Notes under the pieces: model-generated
Databases searched by the model: none
The model's input: the letters and a program-made list of their open reading frames with translations, nothing else
Told to the model about the DNA's origin: nothing
Shown here: piece after piece, positions 53,227 through 62,620 of the stretch
How positions within the stretch are numbered: the stretch's first letter is position 1
Layout: each line of letters begins with the position of its first letter
DNA from: Actinophytocola sp.
GTDB lineage: Bacteria; Actinomycetota; Actinomycetes; Mycobacteriales; Pseudonocardiaceae
Length of the DNA: 64,000 nucleotides
Direction of reading: 5' to 3'
NCBI GenBank assembly: GCA_009377395.1
Contig: WHUB01000007.1
Span: forward strand, 13,371-77,370
Translations under genes and position numbers: made by a program

Positions 53227-54375
53227 GTGCGCCGACCGCTGCGAGTAGCGCTGGTGGCCCCGCCGTATTTCGACGTTCCGCCCACGGCTTATGGGGGAGT
53301 GGAGGCGGTCGTCGCCGACCTCGCCAACTCGCTGACCGCCGCTGGGCACGACGTCACCGTGATCGGGGCGGGGCGGCCGGGCACGACCGCTCGGTTCGTC
53401 CCGGTGTGGGACGACACGATTTCCCACCGCCTCGGTGAGCCGTACCCCGAGGTGATGCACGCGGTACTGACCCGGCGAGCCGTGACGGAGCTGGCCGCGA
53501 CATCCGGCGTCGACGTGGTGCACGACAACACCCTCGCCGGTCCGCTCAACGCGCCCAGCTACCACCGCGACGGGCTCGCCACCGTCGTGACCGTGCACGG
53601 CCCCGTCGACGCCGACCTGCGCCGCTACTACCGCGCGCTCGGCACCGACGTCCAGCTCGTCGCGATCAGCGACCGGCAACGCACGCTGGCACCCGAGCTG
53701 AACTGGATCGGCACGGTGCACAACGCGCTGCGGCTGCGGGACTGGCCGTTCCGGGCCGACAAGGACGACTACGCCCTGTTCCTCGGCCGGTTCCACCCGG
53801 ACAAGGCACCGCATCTCGCCTTGGACGCCGCGCACCAGGCAGGCGTCCCACTGATCCTCGCCGGCAAGTGCGCCGAGCCGATCGAACGGGAGTACTTCGA
53901 CCGGGAGGTGCGGCCACGGCTGACCGAGCGGGACCACGTCTACGGCGTCGCCGACGCGACGGCGAAGCGGCGGCTGCTCGCCTCGGCGCGATGCCTGCTG
54001 TTCCCGATCCGGTGGGAGGAGCCGTTCGGCATGGTCATGATCGAGGCCATGGCCTGCGGCACACCGGTCGTCGCCCTGCGAGCCGGGGCCGTGCCCGAGG
54101 TGGTCGTCGACGGTAAGACGGGGCTGATCCTCGACCACCCCGACAACCTCGCCGACGCGCTGCACGCGGTGAAGGCCATCGACCCCGCCGACTGCCGCGC
54201 GCACGTCGCCACGCATTTCGACGTCGCGAACCTCGTCACCGGGTACGAGGACGCCTACCGGCGAGCGCTGCGGCAGGTCACCGCGGCGCGCCTGCTGGAC
54301 TCGCGCGTCTACAGTCCGCTGGACGCCGTGCTGCCCGGTGAGCGCAACGACCCGCAGGCCGCGCCGCGGGCGTAG
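53227..54375 (+). CDS. GT4-family glycosyltransferase
   Basis: 382-residue retaining glycosyltransferase. The N-terminal Rossmann domain begins VALVAPPYFDVPPTAYGGVE. The donor-binding domain has YALFLGRFHPDKAPHLALDAA, the catalytic region LFPIRWEEPFGMVMIEAMACGTPVVALRAGAVPEVV (EX7E) and a C-terminal crossover helix. The start is a GTG at 53227 with GGAGGG upstream. Isolated gene, so the acceptor is unknown. Confidence 0.9.
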   Translation: MRRPLRVALVAPPYFDVPPTAYGGVEAVVADLANSLTAAGHDVTVIGAGRPGTTARFVPVWDDTISHRLGEPYPEVMHAVLTRRAVTELAATSGVDVVHDNTLAGPLNAPSYHRDGLATVVTVHGPVDADLRRYYRALGTDVQLVAISDRQRTLAPELNWIGTVHNALRLRDWPFRADKDDYALFLGRFHPDKAPHLALDAAHQAGVPLILAGKCAEPIEREYFDREVRPRLTERDHVYGVADATAKRRLLASARCLLFPIRWEEPFGMVMIEAMACGTPVVALRAGAVPEVVVDGKTGLILDHPDNLADALHAVKAIDPADCRAHVATHFDVANLVTGYEDAYRRALRQVTAARLLDSRVYSPLDAVLPGERNDPQAAPRA

Positions 54376-54384
54376 CCTGGTCGG

Positions 54385-57300
54385 GTGGCCGAGACGTTTC
54401 ACCCGGCGGTACGCACCTGGTTCGAGCGGCGGTTCCCGCACGGCCCGACCGCGCCGCAGGCCGACGGCTGGCGGGCCATCGCCGACGGACACGACACCCT
54501 GATCGCCGCGCCGACCGGCTCCGGCAAGACCCTCGCCGCGTTCCTCGTCTACATCGACCGGCTGTATCGGGCGCACGAGCGGGGCGAGCCGGAGCGGGAC
54601 GGCCCGCAGGTGGTGTACGTGTCGCCGCTGAAGGCGCTGGCGGTCGACATCCAGCAGAACCTGGAACAGCCACTGCGCGAGATCGCCGACACCGCCGACG
54701 AGCTGGGCCTGTCCGCACCCGACATCCGGATCGCGGTGCGCACCGGAGACACCGCCGCCTCCCAGCGCGCGGCGATGCTGCGGCGACCGCCGCACTTCCT
54801 CGTCACCACCCCGGAGTCGCTGTATCTGCTGGTGACGTCCGAGCGCGGCCGGGAAATGCTGCGCGGCGTCGACTCGGTGATCGTGGACGAGATCCACGCG
54901 GTCGCGGGCAACAAGCGCGGATCGCATCTGGCGCTGACGCTGGAACGGCTCGGTCACGTCGCCGGGCGGGCGTCGCAGCGGGTGGGGCTGTCGGCCACCC
55001 AGCGGCCCATCGACGTGGTAGCGCGGCTGCTGGTCGGCGCAGGGCGCTGCCACCAGGACGGCTCACCGCGGTGCGCGATCGTCGACACCGGCCACCAGCG
55101 CGAACTCGACCTCACCCTCGAACTGCCCGACGACGAGCTGGCCATGGTCGCCTCGACCGAGCAGATGGGGCAGATCCTGGACCGGATCGCCGCCCACGTC
55201 GCCGCGCACCGGACCACGCTGGTGTTCGTCAACACCCGGCGGCTGGCCGAGCGCGTGGCCCACCAGCTCGGCGAACGGCTCGGTGAGGAACAGGCCCCTG
55301 GCGGCCCGGCCCGGCCCAACGAGGCTGGGCCTGCGGCCCGGCCGAGTGGTCGATTTGGTGACGCAGGCGATCACCGTGAGGCGGAAGCGCCGGGACGGCA
55401 GGGTAGCGAAATAGTCGCGGCGCACCACGGCAGCCTGTCGAAGGACCGCAGACTGCGGGTGGAGCGACGGCTGCGCGCCGGTGACCTGCGTGCCCTGGTG
55501 GCCACTGCGTCGCTGGAGCTGGGCATCGACATCGGCCCGGTCGAGCTGGTCTGCCAGATCGGCTCGCCGCGCAGCATGGCGACATTCCTGCAGCGGGTCG
55601 GCCGCTCCAACCACACCCGCACCGGCACCCCGAAGGGCGTGCTGTACCCCACCAGCCGGGACGAGCTGGTCGAGTGCGCCGGACTGCTGCGCGGGGTGCG
55701 GTCCGGCAGGCTCGACGCCCTGCTCGTGCCGCAGGCGCCGCTGGACATCCTGGCCCAGCAGGTCATCGCCGAGTGCGCGGCCGAGGACTGGCACGAGGAC
55801 GAGCTGTTCGCTCTCGTCCGGCGGGCGGCGCCGTTCGCGGAACTGTCCAGAGAGGACTTCGACCACGTCCTCGACCTGATCTCCGACGGCATCCGCACCG
55901 GGCGCGGCCGACGCGCGGCGTATCTGCACCGCGACCAGGTCAACGGCATGCTGCGCGCTCGCCGTGGCGCCCGGATGACCGCGCTGACCTCCGGCGGGGC
56001 GATCCCGGAGCTGGGCGACTACCGGGTGATCGCCGAGCCGGACGAGACGCCGGTCGGCACCGTCAACGAGGACTGGGCGATCGAGAGCATGGTGGGCGAC
56101 GTCTTCCTGCTCGGCACCACCTCGTGGCGGATCCGCCGGGTCGAGCCCGGCACCGTCCGCGTGGTCGACGCCCACGGCGCGCCACCGTCGGTGCCGTTCT
56201 GGCTCGGCGAGGCGCCCGGCCGCACCGTCGAGCTGTGCGGCGAGGTCTCGGACATCCGCGCCGAGGTCGAACGACGGCTGCGCGCCGACGACCACGACGG
56301 CGCCCTCGGCTGGCTCACCACCGAATGCGGCATCGACCACGCCGCGGCCGAGGAGATCGTGCGCTACCTCGGCGCCGCCTACGCCGCACTCGGCGCACTG
56401 CCCACAATGGACACGATCGTGCTGGAGCGGTTCTTCGACGAGAGCGGCGGGATGCAGCTCGTCGGGCACGCGCCGTTCGGAGCCCGGCTGAACCGCGCGT
56501 TCGGCCTCGCGCTGCGTAAGCGGTTCTGCGTCAGCTTCGACTTCGAGCTGCAGGCCGCCGCCAGCGACGACGCGATCCTGCTCTCACTCGGGCTCGAACA
56601 CAGCTTCCCACTCGCAGAGGTCCCGACGTTCCTCGCCTCGCCGACGGTGGAGGACGTCGTCCGGCAGGCGGTGCTCACCTCACCGATGTTCGCCGCGCGG
56701 TGGCGATGGAACCTCAACCGGTCGCTGGTCGTGCCGCGCATGCGCGGTGGCCGCAAGAACCCGCCGCCGATCCAGCGGATGGAGGCCGACGACCTGATGG
56801 CGGCGGTGTTCCCGGCGCTGGCGGCGTGCCAGGAGAACGTGGCGCCCGGCCCGATGGAGATCCCCGACCAGCCGCTGATGCAGCAGACCGTGGCCGACTG
56901 CCTGCACGAGGCGATGGACATCGACGGCCTGCGGGAGATGGTGCGCGGCATCGAAATCGGCCGCATCAGGGTCGTGGTGCGCGACACCACCGAGCCGTCC
57001 GTGCTGGCGCACGAGATCCTCAACGGCGCGCCGTTCACCTTCCTCGACGATGCTCCGCTCGAGGAACGCCGCAGTCGGGCGGTGCCGCTGCGCCGTGGCC
57101 TGCCGGTGGAGCCGGCGGACCTCGGCAGGCTGGATCCCGAGGCCGTCGAGCGGGTGCGCGCCGAGGTCAGACCCGACCCGCGTGACCCCGACGAGCTGCA
57201 CGACGTGCTGATGACCGTCATCGGGCTGCGTCCCGACCCGGAATGGCAGGGCTGGTTCGAGGAGCTGGTGGCCGAGCGCCGCGCCGTCACCGTGTATACG

Positions 57301-58833
57301 CCGTCGGGCGAGCTGTGGGCGGCGGTGGAACGCAGGCCGACCGTCGAGCTGCTGTTCCCCGACGGCGGCGTGGTGCCGGATCACCGCTCGCCGGGCGCCG
57401 CCGCGTCGCTGGACCGGGAGGCGGCTGCCGCCGAGATGCTGCGCGGGCACCTCGAATGCCGGGGTCCGGCCACGATGGCCGAGCTGAGCGAGGCGACGCT
57501 GCTGTCCACATCGGACGTCACCATCGCGGTGGCACGGCTGGAGACCGAGGGCTTCGCGTTCCGAGGCCACTTCACGGAGCCCGTCGGCGCCGAGGAGATC
57601 TGCGCCCGCCGGATCCTGTCCCGGATCCACGGCTACACGCGGCAGCGGCAGCGCCGCGAGATCGAGCCGGTCACCGCGCGGGACTTCATGCGGTTCCTGC
57701 TGCGCTGGCAGCACGTCGCCCCAGGCACCCGGCGAGAGGGCAAGCTCGGCGTGATCGCCGTCGTCGAACAGCTGCAAGGCTTCCAGCTCGCCGCAGGCGC
57801 GTGGGAGGACGTGCTCGCGGCGCGGGTGGAGGGCTACCGGCGCGAGTGGCTCGACGAGGTGTGCCTGTCCGGCGACGTCACCTGGGGACGGCTGTCGCTG
57901 CGGGCCCGGGCCGCCGAACAGGCGCCGCGACACAGCGGCATGACGCCGTCCCGCGCGACCCCGATCACGCTCGCCATCCGCGACGACCTGCCGTGGCTGC
58001 TGGAGGCCGCGCGGGGCGAGCGCACCCCGTCGCCGCCGGGGCCGGGGCGCACCGCCGACGTGGTCGAGGCGCTGGCGAACCACGGTGCGCTGTTCGCCAC
58101 CCAGCTCGCCACCACGACCGGCAGGCTGCCGAGCGAAATCGACGAGGCGCTGTGGGACGCCGTCGCGCGGGGCCTGGTCACCGCCGACGGGTTCGGCGCG
58201 CTGCGGGCGCTGCTTTCGCCGTGGCGCACGCAGCGCACGGTCGGGACGCGGCGACTGCGGAAGGCGGGCCGGACCGCGGTCGCCCGGTCCTCGGGACGCT
58301 GGTCGCTGCTGCCAGGCGAGATGGCGACGGATATCGATGGCCGGACGTCTCGGCACACCGAAGTCACCCTGGCCGTACCGCTCAACTCTTCGGCCACTCG
58401 GGCGGACCTCCGGCCCACCCTCGCTGAGCCGAGCCGAGCCGCCGGTGGCGACCCGGACGAGCTGGCCGAGGCCGTTGCCGAGCAGCTTATCGCGCGGTGG
58501 GGCGTGGTGTTCCGGGACCTGCTGGTGCGCGAGACGTCGGCGGTGCCGTGGCGGGAGGTGCTGTGGGCGCTGCGGCGGATGGAGGCGCGCGGCACGGTCC
58601 GGGGCGGCCGGTTCGTCAACGGCTTCGCCGGTGAGCAGTTCGCCGCGCCCGAGGCCGTCGACCAGCTGCGGGCGGCCCGGAAGGCGTCGCACGACGGCGA
58701 GACCATCCGGCTGCCCGCCGCCGACCCGCTGAGCCTGACCGGCATCCTGCTGCCCGGCCAGCGGATACCGGCGCTGCCCCGGGAAACCGTCAGCTACCTC
58801 GACGGCATGGCCGAGTCGAGGCGCGAAGCCTAG
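54385..58833 (+). CDS. lhr: Lhr-family ATP-dependent DNA helicase
   Basis: 1482-residue large helicase involved in DNA repair and stress response. Motif I is APTGSGKTLAAF, motif II is VDEIH in SVIVDEIHAVAGNKRG, then GLSATQRPIDVVARLL, LVFVNTRRLAERVAHQL, ATASLELGIDIG and QRVGRSNH. The Lhr core and the long C-terminal region follow. Between LGEEQ and EIVAAHHGS about 40 residues of Pro/Ala/Gly-rich sequence interrupt the second RecA domain; family members vary here. GTG start at 54385, ten bases after the glycosyltransferase. Confidence 0.93.
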   Translation: MAETFHPAVRTWFERRFPHGPTAPQADGWRAIADGHDTLIAAPTGSGKTLAAFLVYIDRLYRAHERGEPERDGPQVVYVSPLKALAVDIQQNLEQPLREIADTADELGLSAPDIRIAVRTGDTAASQRAAMLRRPPHFLVTTPESLYLLVTSERGREMLRGVDSVIVDEIHAVAGNKRGSHLALTLERLGHVAGRASQRVGLSATQRPIDVVARLLVGAGRCHQDGSPRCAIVDTGHQRELDLTLELPDDELAMVASTEQMGQILDRIAAHVAAHRTTLVFVNTRRLAERVAHQLGERLGEEQAPGGPARPNEAGPAARPSGRFGDAGDHREAEAPGRQGSEIVAAHHGSLSKDRRLRVERRLRAGDLRALVATASLELGIDIGPVELVCQIGSPRSMATFLQRVGRSNHTRTGTPKGVLYPTSRDELVECAGLLRGVRSGRLDALLVPQAPLDILAQQVIAECAAEDWHEDELFALVRRAAPFAELSREDFDHVLDLISDGIRTGRGRRAAYLHRDQVNGMLRARRGARMTALTSGGAIPELGDYRVIAEPDETPVGTVNEDWAIESMVGDVFLLGTTSWRIRRVEPGTVRVVDAHGAPPSVPFWLGEAPGRTVELCGEVSDIRAEVERRLRADDHDGALGWLTTECGIDHAAAEEIVRYLGAAYAALGALPTMDTIVLERFFDESGGMQLVGHAPFGARLNRAFGLALRKRFCVSFDFELQAAASDDAILLSLGLEHSFPLAEVPTFLASPTVEDVVRQAVLTSPMFAARWRWNLNRSLVVPRMRGGRKNPPPIQRMEADDLMAAVFPALAACQENVAPGPMEIPDQPLMQQTVADCLHEAMDIDGLREMVRGIEIGRIRVVVRDTTEPSVLAHEILNGAPFTFLDDAPLEERRSRAVPLRRGLPVEPADLGRLDPEAVERVRAEVRPDPRDPDELHDVLMTVIGLRPDPEWQGWFEELVAERRAVTVYTPSGELWAAVERRPTVELLFPDGGVVPDHRSPGAAASLDREAAAAEMLRGHLECRGPATMAELSEATLLSTSDVTIAVARLETEGFAFRGHFTEPVGAEEICARRILSRIHGYTRQRQRREIEPVTARDFMRFLLRWQHVAPGTRREGKLGVIAVVEQLQGFQLAAGAWEDVLAARVEGYRREWLDEVCLSGDVTWGRLSLRARAAEQAPRHSGMTPSRATPITLAIRDDLPWLLEAARGERTPSPPGPGRTADVVEALANHGALFATQLATTTGRLPSEIDEALWDAVARGLVTADGFGALRALLSPWRTQRTVGTRRLRKAGRTAVARSSGRWSLLPGEMATDIDGRTSRHTEVTLAVPLNSSATRADLRPTLAEPSRAAGGDPDELAEAVAEQLIARWGVVFRDLLVRETSAVPWREVLWALRRMEARGTVRGGRFVNGFAGEQFAAPEAVDQLRAARKASHDGETIRLPAADPLSLTGILLPGQRIPALPRETVSYLDGMAESRREA

Positions 58834-58961
58834 GGACCTTCGACTCCGGCGAATTGTCGGTGCCCGGTGCGAGGATGTCCGCGCCACAGCGATGAGTTTC
58901 CTGCCCGGCCGTGGTCAGTACTGGTGGCAGACGCGACCGGGAAGAACAGAATGGAGCGGGC

Positions 58962-60077
58962 ATGAGTGGGGTACGGGTTCTCGTCGGCACGCGCAAAGGC
59001 GCGTTCGTGCTGACCTCGGACGGCAAGCGCGAGGACTGGACGGCCAGCGGGCCGCACTTCGGCGGCTGGGAGATCTACCACGTCGCGGGATCCCCGGCGG
59101 ATCCCGATCGGCTCTACGCCTCGCAGTCGACGGCGTGGTTCGGGCAACTGATCCAGCGCTCGGACGACGGCGGCGCGACGTGGCAGCCGGTGGGCAAGGA
59201 CTTCGACTACGACGGCGATCCCGGCACCCACCAATACTACGACGGCAAGCCGGTGCCGTGGGAGTTCAAGCGGGTCTGGCACCTCGAGCCGTCGCTGACC
59301 GACCCGGACACGGTGTACGCGGGCATCGAGGACGCCGGGCTGTTCCGCACCGTTGACGGTGGTCAGTCGTGGCGGGAGCTGCCCGGGTTGCGAGCCCACG
59401 GGTCGGGGCCGCACTGGCAGCCGGGCGCGGGCGGGCTGTGCCTGCACACGATCATCCAGCACTCGGCCGACGAGAATCGGCTGTTCATCGCGATCTCCGC
59501 GGCCGGAACCTTCCGCACCGACGACGGCGCGAAGACCTGGCAGGCGATCAACCGCGGCCTGAAGTCCGACGGCATCCCCGACCCCGACGCCGAGGTCGGG
59601 CACTGCGTCCACCGCATCGCCATGCACCCGTCCCGGCCGGACGTGCTGTTCATGCAGAAGCACTGGGACGTCATGCGCAGCGACGACGCGGGCGACAACT
59701 GGTACGAGATCAGCGGTGACCTGCCGACCGACTTCGGCTTCCCCATCGCGGTCAACGCCAACGAGCCGGACACCGTCTACGTCGTCCCGATCACCAGCGA
59801 CTCGCTGCACTACCCGCCGGACGGCAAGCTGCGGGTGTACCGCAGCCGGGCCGGGGGCAACGAATGGGAGCCGCTGACGAGCGGGCTGCCGCAGCAGAAC
59901 TGTTACGTCAACGTGCTGCGGGACGCGATGGCGGTCGACTCGCTCGACGAGTGCGGCGTCTACTTCGGTACCACCGGCGGCCAGGTCTACGGTTCGCCCG
60001 ACGGTGGCGACAACTGGGCGCCGATCGTGTCGAACCTGCCGTCGGTGCTGTCCGTCGAGGTGCAGACGCTGTCATGA
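58962..60077 (+). CDS. BNR/sialidase-like beta-propeller protein
   Basis: 371-residue cytoplasmic beta-propeller with several Asp-box (SxDxGxTW) repeats: [36 protein letters not shown] and GSPDGGDNW. It starts [16 protein letters not shown]. No signal peptide or catalytic sialidase residues are seen. The ATG at 58962 has GGAGCGG upstream. Its stop overlaps the MoaD-like gene by ATGA, so the two act together; what they do is unknown. Confidence 0.88.
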   Translation: MSGVRVLVGTRKGAFVLTSDGKREDWTASGPHFGGWEIYHVAGSPADPDRLYASQSTAWFGQLIQRSDDGGATWQPVGKDFDYDGDPGTHQYYDGKPVPWEFKRVWHLEPSLTDPDTVYAGIEDAGLFRTVDGGQSWRELPGLRAHGSGPHWQPGAGGLCLHTIIQHSADENRLFIAISAAGTFRTDDGAKTWQAINRGLKSDGIPDPDAEVGHCVHRIAMHPSRPDVLFMQKHWDVMRSDDAGDNWYEISGDLPTDFGFPIAVNANEPDTVYVVPITSDSLHYPPDGKLRVYRSRAGGNEWEPLTSGLPQQNCYVNVLRDAMAVDSLDECGVYFGTTGGQVYGSPDGGDNWAPIVSNLPSVLSVEVQTLS

Positions 60078-60370
60078 TCCGCGTCAAGCTGCCGACCCAT
60101 CTGCGGAATCTGGCCCATGTGGACGGTGAGGTGGCGCTCGACGTCGACGGCGCCGCCTCGGTGTCGTCGGTGCTGGACGCGCTGGAGGCAGAGTATCCGG
60201 TGCTGCGCGGCACCATCCGCGACACCAGTACCGGCAAGCGCCGGGCGTTCGTGCGGTACTTTGCCTGCGAGCAGGACCTCTCGCACGATCCGCCCGGCAC
60301 GCCGTTGCCGGACCGGGTTGTCGGCGGCGATGAGCCGTTGCTTATCGTCGGCGCGATGGCGGGCGGTTAG
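60074..60370 (+). CDS. MoaD/ThiS-like sulfur-carrier protein
   Basis: 98-residue ubiquitin-like protein ending in GAMAGG, the free Gly-Gly tail used for thiocarboxylation or conjugation. The fold landmarks are [30 protein letters not shown] and [16 protein letters not shown] overlaps the propeller stop by ATGA. No MoaE, ThiG or E1-like enzyme lies nearby, so the activating enzyme must be elsewhere. Confidence 0.88.
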   Translation: MIRVKLPTHLRNLAHVDGEVALDVDGAASVSSVLDALEAEYPVLRGTIRDTSTGKRRAFVRYFACEQDLSHDPPGTPLPDRVVGGDEPLLIVGAMAGG

Positions 60371-60372
60371 CG

Positions 60373-61455
60373 TCAGCCGGCGGGTTCCAGCGTGGTGATC
60401 TTGTGGCCCGGCCTGCCGAGGTAGGTGGTCAGGCCGGGCGGGGCGTACCGGTTTTCCTTGCGGTGGCGGTCGACCGCGCTCGACGCCACTGACTCGTGGT
60501 CGTCGGTCATGCCGAGGCGGCGGTCGTAGCGGGGCAGCAGCCGGAAGAAGCCCGCGCGGGAGTCGTGCAGCTGTCCGTGGGGGTCGGGCGCGACGTACCT
60601 GCCCGCGTTGCGTGTCTTGAGGTCGCTGGCGCCGGTGCGGGCGAACGCGTCGGCGTTGAACGCCAGCCCGGCCGAGCGGGCCCGGTCGGCCAGCCAGAGC
60701 AGCGCGATGTCCGACAGGGCGCTGTCGGTGTAGCCGCCGCCGACGTCGGAGTGGTCGCCCGCGAACCACACCTGCTCGCAGCGTTGCTCCCGCGCTGACT
60801 CCGATCGTTGCCAGATGGCGGGTTCGAACGGGCCGCGCTTCTCGTCGATCGACAGCGCCTGGCAGGCGCTGTCGACGTACGAGGTCAGCGTCGTGTCGTG
60901 GAAGCTCCAGCGCCGGTTGATCAGCCTGGTCAGCCAGGACCCGGTGAACGGGATGCCGAGCGCGCCGACGGTGTCCCAGACGCCGACGAAGCGAATGCGG
61001 GTCTCGTGCGAGTAGTCGCGCCGGAACCGCTCGGCCTCGTCGCTCGCCGGTCCGGTGTCGCGCGCGCGGTTGCGGTAGAGGGTGTACGCCTCGTCGATGC
61101 GATGCGCCTGGTCGCGGCGGAGCACCCCGGCGTTGCGGATGAGTCCCACCGTGCTGCGCGCGGTGTAGGCGCCCCGGCTGAACCCGAGGAAGAACAGCTC
61201 GTCGCCGGGGTCGAAGTTCTCCACCACGAACCGGTAGTTCTCCCGAACCTCGCGGGAGAGGCCGAACCCGAACGCCCCGCCCCGGACGCGCTCATCGGGG
61301 CTGGCGCCGACCCCTTTCCGGTAGGAGGGCAGTTGCTCCAAACCGGTGTCATCCACGGGCGCGATCGACCGGTACAGCTTGACGACGTTGGTCACCGCTG
61401 GCTGCTCCGCGGTGCTCCAGGTGCCGTCACTGCACATCACCAGACGCTTGGACAT
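60373..61455 (-). CDS. DUF2235 alpha/beta hydrolase
   Basis: 360-residue hydrolase of the DUF2235 (Tle1-like phospholipase) family. The nucleophile elbow is FLGFSRGAYTAR, the N terminus is RLVMCSDGTWS, and FAGDHSDVGGGY supplies the acid region. No secretion signal, and no type VI genes nearby. Convergent with the MoaD-like gene, two bases apart. Confidence 0.85.
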   Translation of the reverse strand: MSKRLVMCSDGTWSTAEQPAVTNVVKLYRSIAPVDDTGLEQLPSYRKGVGASPDERVRGGAFGFGLSREVRENYRFVVENFDPGDELFFLGFSRGAYTARSTVGLIRNAGVLRRDQAHRIDEAYTLYRNRARDTGPASDEAERFRRDYSHETRIRFVGVWDTVGALGIPFTGSWLTRLINRRWSFHDTTLTSYVDSACQALSIDEKRGPFEPAIWQRSESAREQRCEQVWFAGDHSDVGGGYTDSALSDIALLWLADRARSAGLAFNADAFARTGASDLKTRNAGRYVAPDPHGQLHDSRAGFFRLLPRYDRRLGMTDDHESVASSAVDRHRKENRYAPPGLTTYLGRPGHKITTLEPAG

Positions 61456-61563
61456 GCTGCCTCCAGCGGTGTCCGGGTGTGGCGACGGTGCCGCACCCTT
61501 GCCGACGACCCGTTGTCGCGTCCCGGGCGCGGACGGTTACGCACCACCGCCGAGATTCACCGG

Positions 61564-61890
61564 TCAGGCGGCATCGGCGGGGACGGTGGCGAGGACCGCG
61601 TGGCCCGCGGCGGTGAGCCCGGCGGGCACTCGTTGGCCGATCGCGCCAGGGCGCAGCGGATGGATGAGCCGGTAGCGGGCGAGCGCGTGCGCGGTGGTCT
61701 GGTCGCAGCAGGTGATGCCGTCGATGTAGAGGTCGGGCTCGCAGCTGCACGTCATCTCGGCTCGATGCTGCGCGACCGCACGCAGCATCGCGAACACGCG
61801 TTTAGAGCCGACGCCGGGGAATGACACCGCTGCCGAGCTGGTTTCTGCCACCGAGATATCCGGCACTGGCGCGACCTGGGAGCTGATCAT
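61564..61890 (-). CDS. Small winged-helix-like hypothetical protein
   Basis: 108-residue protein. The C-terminal half (TTAHALARYRLIHPLRPGAIGQRVPAGLTAAGHAVLAT) looks like a winged-helix or a repressor-type recognition segment. A CSCEPDLYIDGITCCDQ stretch with four cysteines could bind metal. ATG at 61890, AGGTGG upstream. Upstream are two 13-bp direct repeats that may be its control sites. Confidence 0.6.
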   Translation of the reverse strand: MISSQVAPVPDISVAETSSAAVSFPGVGSKRVFAMLRAVAQHRAEMTCSCEPDLYIDGITCCDQTTAHALARYRLIHPLRPGAIGQRVPAGLTAAGHAVLATVPADAA

Positions 61891-61894
61891 CTGA

Positions 61895-61935
61895 TACCAC
61901 CTAGTGAACTGGTAGTTATCCTTAGTGAAATGGTA
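61895..61935. promoter_or_regulatory. Direct repeats upstream of the small winged-helix gene
   Basis: TAGTGAACTGGTA (61902-61914) and TAGTGAAATGGTA (61923-61935) are 12 of 13 identical and 21 bases apart, two turns of helix. TACCA at 61895-61899 is an inverted copy of the end. The arrangement suits two regulator dimers on one face of DNA; the regulator is unknown. Confidence 0.55.
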
Positions 61936-61980
61936 AGCCCATGTCGGGTTCGCGTCAATTGCCCGAGGTCGGTGGTCGGT

Positions 61981-62409
61981 CTACCGGATCGCGTCGACCG
62001 GTATCGGCTGCGCGTAGCGGGCCAGCCGCCGTAGTAGCTCGTCGTGGCCGGTGCCGCGAAACTCCGGTAGCGAGCCGTTCCGTGGCAGCCGGTCGGCGAC
62101 GAAGGCGAAGCCGAATCGGGCGACCGTGCGCGGGCTGGGCAGGACGTCGCCACCGAGATAGGTGAGCACGGTCAGCTCGCTGCGCGCGTCGGCTTCGAGC
62201 GTTCCCGCCCAGCCGCAGCGCTCGTCCCACAGCAATGCGGTGTCACAGTGGGGAAAGCGCGGCAGCCGGGTGTCGAGCGCGAGGTAGGCGTTCATCGGAC
62301 GCGCCAGGTCGAGACAGTAGGTGTTGCCGGTCAACGCGAGCGCGTCGGCGACCTGCCCGACGTAGCGGTGCAGTCCGTCCGCCGTGGTCTGGTCGATGCC
62401 CAGATCCAT
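61981..62409 (-). CDS. DUF6292-like hypothetical protein
   Basis: 142-residue acidic protein resembling a family seen in Pseudonocardiaceae: LHRYVGQVADALAL, DTALLWDERCGWAGTLEADARSELTVLTYLGGDVLPSPRTVARFGFAF. No catalytic motif stands out. I chose the ATG at 62409 with GAGG upstream, six bases inside the open frame. Function unknown. Confidence 0.7.
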   Translation of the reverse strand: MDLGIDQTTADGLHRYVGQVADALALTGNTYCLDLARPMNAYLALDTRLPRFPHCDTALLWDERCGWAGTLEADARSELTVLTYLGGDVLPSPRTVARFGFAFVADRLPRNGSLPEFRGTGHDELLRRLARYAQPIPVDAIR

Positions 62410-62620
62410 ACCCACCTCGCTGGTGCCACCCGGTCCAGGCGCCAGTCTTCATCGGGTGAATTCGTCGAAGAAGGGCCAAACTCCGGTGAGAACGATGACT
62501 TTCGGCTCTTACGGGGGCGATCCGGCGAGCTTCGGCTGACGTCTTCCGGTGTGAGGCGCGTTCTGTAAGAATGCGGTGTCATCTGTAGGGACGTCGGGGC
62601 CCGACCTTGGATGTACCAGC

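Noticed and set aside
53143-55053. Long antisense frame over the glycosyltransferase and the start of lhr
   Set aside because: Composition is that of a frame shadow, and both plus-strand genes are well supported.
55281-55411. GC-rich insertion inside lhr considered as a mobile palindromic element
   Set aside because: Lhr proteins vary in length between these motifs, the insertion is in frame, and no clean terminal repeats are visible.
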